A stretch of 39,545 nucleotides of DNA. Origin: Bacteroidota bacterium (GTDB lineage Bacteria; Bacteroidota; Bacteroidia; Bacteroidales; Prolixibacteraceae). The notes beneath the pieces were generated by a model. The model saw nothing but the letters and a program-made list of their open reading frames with translations. It searched no databases and was not told the origin of the DNA. Position numbers and translations under genes: made by a program. The stretch lies in contig JAUYMU010000020.1 of assembly GCA_030698405.1 (NCBI GenBank), forward strand, positions 1 through 39,545, in the 5' to 3' direction. Below, in pieces: positions 33,195-39,545 of this stretch; positions within the stretch are counted from its first letter, which is position 1, and the number at the start of each line of letters is the position of its first letter.

Positions 33195-35363
33195 TTAAAA
33201 AATAAGCATTGGATTATCAGTTGAAATCCCATATTTATCGTTGTATCCTCCATACCATTTCCAATAACCTTGTGGTTCCTTGCCTAGCTTTCCAATGTTA
33301 TCTTTCATGAAATTTTCATACACCTGAACCGAGAATTGCTGCATTGCCCGGTAATCGTCGCGCGACAAAAATGGCTTATAACGAATCCGGTCATACAAAT
33401 CAGAACTTTCGTCGCAGAGTATAAATATGGGTGTTGTTTTGTTTTCAATCAGATGGTAAGCTCCTGCAACTGTTTTAAAATTGAATCCAAGTCGAGCCTT
33501 CTCTATATTCTTGATATCCTCTGGTATAAAAAGCCGAAATACCTTCCGGTAATATTCTCCAAAGAAATCATGTTCATAAAGCAGAGCCTCATTATCCTTA
33601 TACAATTTATTGGCAAATTCGGCCAACGAACGATATTGCTTACTTGGAGCACCGGAATCTTCAATTGCAAAAATGAAAACCTTACCTGCTTCTCGCATTT
33701 TCCCTTCGCGATTGCATCGTCCGGCAGACTGGATGATAGATTCCAAAGGTGCAATCTCCCTGAAAACACATGGAAAATCAAAATCGACACCTGCTTCAAT
33801 CAATTGGGTAGAGGAAACTAAAATCCGTTCCTTCTTGGTAAGAAAATCCCTGATCTTTCCAATTACTTCTTTTCGGTGAGCAGGAAACATGCTGGTGGAT
33901 AAATGAAAAGTCTGATAATCTGAATTATCCTTGATGGCATTAAAGAAAAGTAGTGCTTGTTTCTTAGTATTGAAAATACATAAGGTTGAATCGCCTTGCT
34001 CAAATACTTTACCGGAGAGCTCTTCAATTGAAACTGATTGATAATCATTCACGGCAAGGTATTTTACCCTTCTCGTCGCATCAAAAACTTCTTTGGGATT
34101 TTCGACCAACGATTGGATGTTTTCAATACCATTGAACCCTTCACTCTTCTCAAAAGCAGGTTGTGTCGCTGTACAAAAGAGGAACGAAGTCCCCATCACT
34201 TTCTGGACGTTTTTCAACATGGAAAGTGTTGGTAAAACCAGTTCCTTTGGCAAAGTTTGAACCTCGTCGAAGATAACCACCGATTGTGCGATATTATGCA
34301 CTTTCCTGCATCTTGAAGGCTTATGTCCAAACAACGATTCAAAAAACTGGACCGATGTGGTAACAATGATCGGATAATCCCAGTTCTCAGTTGCCAATCT
34401 TCTGGTATGTGATTTATCCTGAATAGATTCATCCGAAATTTCTTTATTGTCTTCCTCTTCTTCGTTAAAGTTTGAATGATGCTCCAGTACCCATTCTTCC
34501 CCAAAAATGCGTTTCAGTTCTTTCGCCGTTTGATCTATAATACTGATAAAAGGAAGTACAATTATGATTCTCTTTAAGTTATTGTGCTTTGTGTGGTGAA
34601 GCGCCCAACTTACAGATGCCAATGTTTTTCCCATTCCGGTAGGTAAGGTCATCGAATAAAAACCAGTATCAAATTGAGCTTTTGAAATAGCATAACTGCG
34701 GACTTTATTTCGTAATGTATTAATATAGCCATCTTTGCTCTTCCCCATTAACTCACCTTCTAATCTCTCCAACAAATACGCTGCATCAAATACTTTTGTA
34801 TTTCTCTTTTCTGAAATGGCACTATTAAAATGACTCTCTGTATCTAACCAGTCAGCATCAGTCAAAGCACTAAACAACATTCGGATAAAAAGTTCTTTGT
34901 CTGTGCCTCTTAAACCAGTATCTGAATAAATTAAATTGGTTTCCTCTATCGGGTTTTCCTTGAAGAATTCAGTTCTAATTGAATTGAACTGTGTATTTCC
35001 AGAAACGTCAAACTCATACAAATCGGTTATTAAATCTCCTTTATCAGGCAATCCTTTATGATGGCCATCAATTGCAAATGCCGCTTCAACTTGGCTAAAT
35101 TCTTTACACAAACCTGCACCCCAACTGGCATGTGGCACACTTCCTCTTCTTCCTCCTTCTCTCAGGTATTTTTGAAAGGCAGGCTGATATTTTCCGAAAT
35201 CATGCAAAAGTCCGGTTGTTCTAAATATACTCTGATAATCATTATTACCCGCAAACGCCGTCATCAATTTCGCAGTTCCGCTCAAATGCTCATTCAGAAT
35301 ATGCACTTCATTTTTCTCATTTTCTGAATGAGCCAGGTATTTATCAACTTCAATTGTATCCAT
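33195..35363 (-). CDS. cas3: Cas3 nuclease-helicase
   Basis: The 722-aa protein unwinds and degrades target DNA after Cascade binding. The N-terminal HD nuclease has His26, His54-Asp55 (LLHDFGKYQ), the PHASWGAG histidine and IDGHHKGLPD. The helicase has Walker A TLPTGMGKT (about residue 240), the DEAD-type motif IIFDEVQTLPKE (about 364), FCTATQP (motif III), and QSAGRCNREG (motif VI). All catalytic motifs look intact. It is the first gene of the operon; the promoter should lie in 35364-35638. Confidence 0.96.
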   Translation of the reverse strand: MDTIEVDKYLAHSENEKNEVHILNEHLSGTAKLMTAFAGNNDYQSIFRTTGLLHDFGKYQPAFQKYLREGGRRGSVPHASWGAGLCKEFSQVEAAFAIDGHHKGLPDKGDLITDLYEFDVSGNTQFNSIRTEFFKENPIEETNLIYSDTGLRGTDKELFIRMLFSALTDADWLDTESHFNSAISEKRNTKVFDAAYLLERLEGELMGKSKDGYINTLRNKVRSYAISKAQFDTGFYSMTLPTGMGKTLASVSWALHHTKHNNLKRIIIVLPFISIIDQTAKELKRIFGEEWVLEHHSNFNEEEEDNKEISDESIQDKSHTRRLATENWDYPIIVTTSVQFFESLFGHKPSRCRKVHNIAQSVVIFDEVQTLPKELVLPTLSMLKNVQKVMGTSFLFCTATQPAFEKSEGFNGIENIQSLVENPKEVFDATRRVKYLAVNDYQSVSIEELSGKVFEQGDSTLCIFNTKKQALLFFNAIKDNSDYQTFHLSTSMFPAHRKEVIGKIRDFLTKKERILVSSTQLIEAGVDFDFPCVFREIAPLESIIQSAGRCNREGKMREAGKVFIFAIEDSGAPSKQYRSLAEFANKLYKDNEALLYEHDFFGEYYRKVFRLFIPEDIKNIEKARLGFNFKTVAGAYHLIENKTTPIFILCDESSDLYDRIRYKPFLSRDDYRAMQQFSVQVYENFMKDNIGKLGKEPQGYWKWYGGYNDKYGISTDNPMLIF

Positions 35364-35638
35364 TCTACATAGCTTTTTAATCAGAATTTATTCAGATTAT
35401 TCGTGAACAAAACTTTCCTCCAAGTTAACAAGATCAAACCACAAATCGGACGATTTTTAAATATAATAACTTCAAATATGTTATTTAGATTTAATCAAAA
35501 TAAACCCGATAAAAAAAGAGTACGCTTTTGAGCTGAATAAAAGAAATCTACTATTTTTAACGCTCGCAAACAGGAGTGATTTTTGGATTTGCATTTTTGA
35601 TTTCCTGAAAATCACCAACAACTAAAAAACTACTGAGA
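35364..35638. other. Intergenic region between cas3 and the GH92 gene
   Basis: This 275-nt AT-rich region lies between divergent cas3 and mannosidase genes and must hold the promoter of the cas operon. I found no box that fits TAnnTTTG well on either strand and no ORF. Confidence 0.5.
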
Positions 35639-37891
35639 ATGACTACTAACAAACTTTACCTGCCAATCATGCTGACAGTAACGATTTTAATGTCAGGCTG
35701 CCAAAAAAAAGCCGAAAATCTTATCAAATATGCCAATCCGTTAATCGGGACAAGCGAGTCAACCGGACCGGGCGGTTTTAAACACAACGAGAATACGGAA
35801 GCTTTCGGGCATGTGACACCGGCAGTTTCGACCCCTTTCGGAATGACCCAATGGACACCGCAAACCCGCGACACCGAAAAAAAATGTCTTTCACCCTACT
35901 ATTATAACGATACAAAAATTCAGGGGTTTCGTGGTTCCCACTGGCTTTCCGGATCATGCGTACAGGATTACGGCAGTTTTACAATTATGCCTATAACTGG
36001 CTACCTGCGCACTTTTGCCAGCGAACGCGCCACAATTTTAATGCACGAAAGCGAAACATCGACGCCTGCCTACTATTCGTGTATGCTTCAGGAATACATG
36101 ACTTTTGTTGAAATGACGGGTACTGCACGCGCAGGTTTTTTCAAGTTTTCGTACCTCAAAAAAGATCAGGCCACGATTCTGGTTACACCCAACAGCGACG
36201 AAGGTCAGGGTTATATAAAAGTTGATACCGAAAAACGGGAAATTTATGGCTACAATCCGGTTCACCGGATCTACCAGGGTTGGGGACGACCGGCAGGATT
36301 CAGCGGTTATTTCGTAGTCAGGTTTAACCGGCCAATTGACAATTACGGTTGCTATTTTCAGATGGAAGATTTTAAACAGCAAACCGAAATTTCAGGAAAA
36401 CAGGATATTGGCGCTTATGCTGCCTTTAACATCGAAGAAAATGATGTGATTCTGGCAAAGGTTGGAACGTCGTTTACAAGTATTGAGGCGGCACGTGCCA
36501 ATCTCGATGTTGAAATTTCGCATTGGGATTTTGCAAAAACCAAAGCCGAAACCGAACAAGTCTGGAATGAAGCCTTTTCGACCATTAAACTGAAAGGCGG
36601 AACAGAAGAGGATTATACCAAATTTTACACTGCGCTTTACCATTCAATGATTTCGCCCCGTACATTCAGCGATGTGAGTGGCACTTACCCTGCATTCGAC
36701 GGAAATAAAAGCATTCAGAAAATGGAAAACGGGAAGGTATATTACGATGACTTTTCGTTGTGGGACACTTTCAGGGCACAATTGCCACTTGTAAGCCTTG
36801 TTGCACCCGACAAATACGAAGACATGATGCAATCGCTTGTTCTGAAAGCTGAACAGGGTGGATGGATGCCCATTTTCCCGATGTGGAACAGCTACACTTC
36901 GGCCATGATAGGCGACCATGCCAACACCGCTTTGGGCGATGCTTACCTGAAAGGTTTCGATATCAATATTGACAGGGCATATCCATACATGCGGAAAAAT
37001 GCTTTTGAAGTTTCGGAAGGCGAAGATTACATCAATGGAAAAGGCCGCAGGGGAATGAAGTCGTACCTCGAAAACGGTTACATTCCGCTGGAAGACAGTG
37101 TAAAAGAAGCTTTTCACAAAATGGAACAAACTTCGCGCACACTGGAATATGCCATGACCGACGATGTGCTTTCGAAAGTCGCCGCAAAATACGGGAAGAC
37201 AGAAGATGCTCAAATACTTGCCAAACGCGGACGAAACTACCAGCTCGTTTTCGACGATGAAACCAAAAGTATGCGTGGCCGCCATCTCGATGGTACATGG
37301 AGCAGGGATTACAATCCGCTGGCACGTGCATCGTACCTCACAGAAGGAACGCCGATGCACCACATGTGGTTTGTTCCGCATGATATTCCGGGATTATTTG
37401 ATCTGATTGGAGACAAAAATCAGGTTCGCGAAAAACTGGATGAACTCTTCGATACCGGTGAATACTGGCATTCGAACGAACCTTGTCACCATATTCCATA
37501 TCTCTACAATTATTTGGGCGATCCGGCTGAAACACAGCGAAAAGTGAAGAACATCCTGGCAACTGAATACAATGCATTCGATGGGGGAATCCCCGGAAAC
37601 GACGACTCTGGCCAAACTTCGGCCTGGTATGTATTTTCGGCCATGGGTTTTTATCCTGTTTCGCCCGGAAGTGGAGAATACCAGCTCTCCTCTCCTATTT
37701 TTACTGAAGTTGAATTTAACCTGAACCCGAAATATTACTCCGGAAAGAAATTTAAAATCACCACTGACAATCAGGACACTTCCCAAACATTCGACAAAGT
37801 AAAGTTGAATGGCAGGGAAAGTCAGTTTGTACTGAAGCACGAAGACATTCGAAAAGGTGGCAAACTGGAGTTTTCAAATTCGGGGAAATAA
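35639..37891 (+). CDS. GH92 alpha-mannosidase lipoprotein
   Basis: The 750-aa protein has a lipoprotein signal ending LMSGC (Cys21) and is probably surface or periplasmic. GH92 enzymes are calcium-dependent, inverting exo-alpha-mannosidases. Family segments are YANPLIGT near residue 30, GFRGSHWLSGSCVQDYG, YHSMISPRTFSDVSG, DDFSLWDTFRAQLPL, and GGWMPIFPMWNSYTS. The catalytic region GNDDSGQTSAWYVFSAMGFYP has Asp655 and Asp656 and is intact. The linkage hydrolysed cannot be read from sequence. The 3' end touches the truncated transposase fragment. Confidence 0.93.
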   Translation: MTTNKLYLPIMLTVTILMSGCQKKAENLIKYANPLIGTSESTGPGGFKHNENTEAFGHVTPAVSTPFGMTQWTPQTRDTEKKCLSPYYYNDTKIQGFRGSHWLSGSCVQDYGSFTIMPITGYLRTFASERATILMHESETSTPAYYSCMLQEYMTFVEMTGTARAGFFKFSYLKKDQATILVTPNSDEGQGYIKVDTEKREIYGYNPVHRIYQGWGRPAGFSGYFVVRFNRPIDNYGCYFQMEDFKQQTEISGKQDIGAYAAFNIEENDVILAKVGTSFTSIEAARANLDVEISHWDFAKTKAETEQVWNEAFSTIKLKGGTEEDYTKFYTALYHSMISPRTFSDVSGTYPAFDGNKSIQKMENGKVYYDDFSLWDTFRAQLPLVSLVAPDKYEDMMQSLVLKAEQGGWMPIFPMWNSYTSAMIGDHANTALGDAYLKGFDINIDRAYPYMRKNAFEVSEGEDYINGKGRRGMKSYLENGYIPLEDSVKEAFHKMEQTSRTLEYAMTDDVLSKVAAKYGKTEDAQILAKRGRNYQLVFDDETKSMRGRHLDGTWSRDYNPLARASYLTEGTPMHHMWFVPHDIPGLFDLIGDKNQVREKLDELFDTGEYWHSNEPCHHIPYLYNYLGDPAETQRKVKNILATEYNAFDGGIPGNDDSGQTSAWYVFSAMGFYPVSPGSGEYQLSSPIFTEVEFNLNPKYYSGKKFKITTDNQDTSQTFDKVKLNGRESQFVLKHEDIRKGGKLEFSNSGK

Positions 37892-38944
37892 GATGGAGCC
37901 ATCGTATAACAGCCTTCGGTAGTCAAATGATCTTCGTTGCATGAATTTTAGAAATGCAACAACTTCGAGGTCGGTCATTTCGCGGTTGTTTGTCATTATT
38001 GCCCGGTAAGTGAATTCGTCACCGGTGAACAGGTTGCCTTGTTTATCGCCTTTCTTTTCCCTCGTTATCACGTAGCGGTAGGTTTTGTCCCAGCCAAATG
38101 GTGCATATTCAATGGATGTCACCTGGTATTCTTTGAACCCAATTAATTATGTTTCTCAATAAGTTATATTCTTCAACATTTCGTAAAGACTGGCACACCG
38201 TTGTGCCCTGATGTAGAAATATTTACTATTGGATTCGACAACCAGGACAACACTTTGGTCGAACGACCCACAATCCATCCGGCTGTGCTTTACTTTGATC
38301 TTATTTTCGTCCAATACCTCAAAAGCCCTTTTCAGGGTTTCGTCCTGCTTGTATTTCACATTGCTGTTGCCATTGCGGTTTTCAATGTAAACTGGAAAAT
38401 TGCCTATTGAAGCTATGCCGGGGAAATACCCGTCAGCATGTTTGTAACTCCGCTTGGAGTCATACTTGTCGGTGGGGATAAACTGGTTGTCATAGTCAAA
38501 AATATAATTGTCATTTTTTGCCGACAGCTGGCCTGTTTGAACCGCCAACCTGACCAACAACTTATTCATGTTCATATGGATATTGAAGTCATGTGCAATG
38601 CCTGTCTTTGAAACGGTTGTTTCCTTTTTTGTGGCCAGTTCTTTCTGCATCCGTAGCATAGTATCTGCAGAACACACTTCAAACCCTTTGACTTGAGCAA
38701 GTTCCGAACGCAGGTGTTCGGTAATATCTTCGGCACATTCGCCACCGCAAAGCACCATTAACAGGTACGACCGGATCAGGTCACTGTAAGAATATTCTGC
38801 TTTTAACCCGCGACCTCCAAGGGTTTGGTCGATGGTTTTATAAACCGAGGCGTTTCAGACAATATGATCAGCGAAATTTATTCCGCCAAAAGAGTTGATA
38901 TTTTCTGAAGAAATGTAATTTTCATCCGCGACGATGTTTTTCAC
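37874..38944 (-). pseudogene. IS1380-family transposase, decayed and truncated
   Basis: The frame can be followed from a possible GTG at 38944 through ENYISSENINSFGGINFADH, a TGA nonsense codon near 38852, then TIDQTLGGRGLKAEYSYSDL and the 200-aa central block ending at 38156. Two further in-frame stops follow, then EYQVTSIEYAPFG and EVVAFLKF up to the GH92 end. The central part (IEYAPFGWD, FNIHMNMNKLL) is typical of IS1380. About 100 C-terminal residues are missing, and no terminal inverted repeats were seen. It is a dead remnant. Confidence 0.78.
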
Positions 38945-39163
38945 CTAAATGTATCCGATTCGTCCGACTATGAAACCATCCAGCAGGTATGGGAAAAGAT
39001 GGAGAAAATTGGAGATGAACTGTTGGTCAGGATGAAAGCCGATAAACGCAATCCGCTTGCACCGGCAGTCCGTGATTTTGACTTTTCAAGTGTAGAAGCC
39101 ATGTTAATTGCCAACGAAGCAGTGCCCGCTGGTTTTCAGATGGAAAATTTGAATCAATGGTAA
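38909..39163 (+). pseudogene. 5'-truncated prophage-like gene remnant
   Basis: An 84-codon frame without a sensible start contains HLNVSDSSDYETIQQVWEKM, EKIGDELLVRMKADKRNP, and AMLIANEAVPAGFQMENL before TAA at 39161-39163. It overlaps the decayed transposase at its 5' end, so the real gene probably begins beyond a junction near 38945. It ends 6 nt before the next small gene. The style resembles small prophage genes of Bacteroidota, but I cannot name a family. Confidence 0.4.
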
Positions 39164-39169
39164 TCAGGG

Positions 39170-39409
39170 ATGGTGGGAAACAAGTCGAAAAAAAAGCTGG
39201 CAGCCAGTATAAACAGCAAAGTCAGTAAAGAATTTGGTCTGGCCAATTATGTCGGCTTCTCTTTCGAACGACACGGAGTTTTCGTTCACAAAGGGGTTGG
39301 CCGGGGCTATCAATCCAACGGAAAAGGTTTTGTCATCCGGACAGCCAAAAATCCTGCTGCCAACATTTATTCTGTCGGCATTTGGTTCCGTACTTTTCAT
39401 CACAGATAA
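39170..39409 (+). pseudogene. Prophage-like small gene, probably 3'-truncated
   Basis: The 79-aa frame contains YVGFSFERHGVFVHKGVGRG, a motif I associate with small structural/tail-completion-type genes in Bacteroidota prophages. After VIRTAKNPA the sequence loses this character, and the frame ends at 39409. A frame on the other strand overlaps the same end. I infer a junction near 39350. Family assignment is tentative. Confidence 0.4.
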
Positions 39410-39545
39410 TCTGAGTGAGCGCTTCGGGTTTGGCCGCAACTAAAATTTCGGCATACAACTCCCTGGCTTTACGGCCTGGTTCTGCCTCCACCCAACGTTG
39501 ATAAATGAACACATCATCATCGTGTTTGCGTAATTCCCAACTACT
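39333..39545 (-). CDS. Partial gene of unknown function running off the window
   Basis: A 70-codon open frame enters from the right edge (SSWELRKHDDDVFIYQRWVE, then ELYAEILVAAKPEALTQ, then CDEKYGTKC) and stops at 39333. The first 50 residues look like real protein; the end overlaps the prophage-like fragment in the opposite strand, so its 3' end may be truncated. I do not recognise the family. Confidence 0.35.
   Translation of the reverse strand, partial: SSWELRKHDDDVFIYQRWVEAEPGRKARELYAEILVAAKPEALTQIICDEKYGTKCRQNKCWQQDFWLSG

Noticed and set aside
36644-37381. 245-aa minus-strand frame inside the GH92 gene
   Set aside because: Complement of a conserved coding region with intact catalytic motifs; a shadow frame.

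Overview
The window looks like chromosomal DNA of a member of the Bacteroidota, probably near the Marinilabiliales/Prolixibacteraceae. That placement is an inference from gene content: a DUF4301 protein, ComA-type phosphosulfolactate synthase, eukaryotic-type citrate synthase, GH29 and GH92 glycosidases with export signals, a fused acyltransferase of the glycine/ornithine-lipid type, and several TAnnTTTG promoter boxes. No rRNA or tRNA gene was recognised. LAYOUT. 359-6119: gamma-glutamyltransferase (+), a lipoprotein cytochrome c and a PQQ-type sugar dehydrogenase (-, probable operon), a small DUF486 membrane protein (+), and a two-domain acyltransferase (-). 6208-11454: YgiQ radical SAM protein with a TTG start, DUF4197 lipoprotein, an MNT/HEPN toxin-antitoxin-like pair, an unassigned 213-aa protein, and a YhcC-like radical SAM protein (-). 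11767-15562: DUF4301, TPR protein and phosphosulfolactate synthase, ending in a clear terminator. 15684-16768: a thioredoxin/redoxin pseudogene that looks like a deletion fusion of two genes, then a 150-bp MITE-like element with a 6-bp target duplication. 16769-18094: GH29 alpha-L-fucosidase. 18335-24547: a TCA-cycle operon of aconitase, type II NADP isocitrate dehydrogenase, type I isocitrate dehydrogenase with NAD-like cofactor residues, and citrate synthase. 24736-35363: a complete type I-C CRISPR-Cas locus on the minus strand. 35639-37891: GH92 alpha-mannosidase lipoprotein. 37892-39545: fragments of an IS1380-family transposase and of prophage-like genes. CRISPR-CAS. The operon reads cas3-cas5c-cas8c-cas7, then a 1.3-kb insertion, then cas4-cas1-cas2, a 169-nt leader and an array of 22 repeats and 21 spacers. 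The array is read on the minus strand, and its one degenerate repeat lies at the leader-distal end, as expected. A strong Shine-Dalgarno sequence and ATG inside cas8c mark a probable Cas11c small subunit of 137 aa. The insertion lies exactly between the interference and adaptation modules. It holds a REP-associated Y1 (HUH) transposase gene, a dense set of its probable REP palindromes, and a remnant of a hicB-hicA pair. The REPs have spread through the locus: two identical 33-bp copies sit in frame inside the transposase gene, one forms the C-terminus of Cas4, and one lies two bases from the terminal CRISPR repeat. This REP/RAYT invasion of a cas operon is the most unusual feature of the window.
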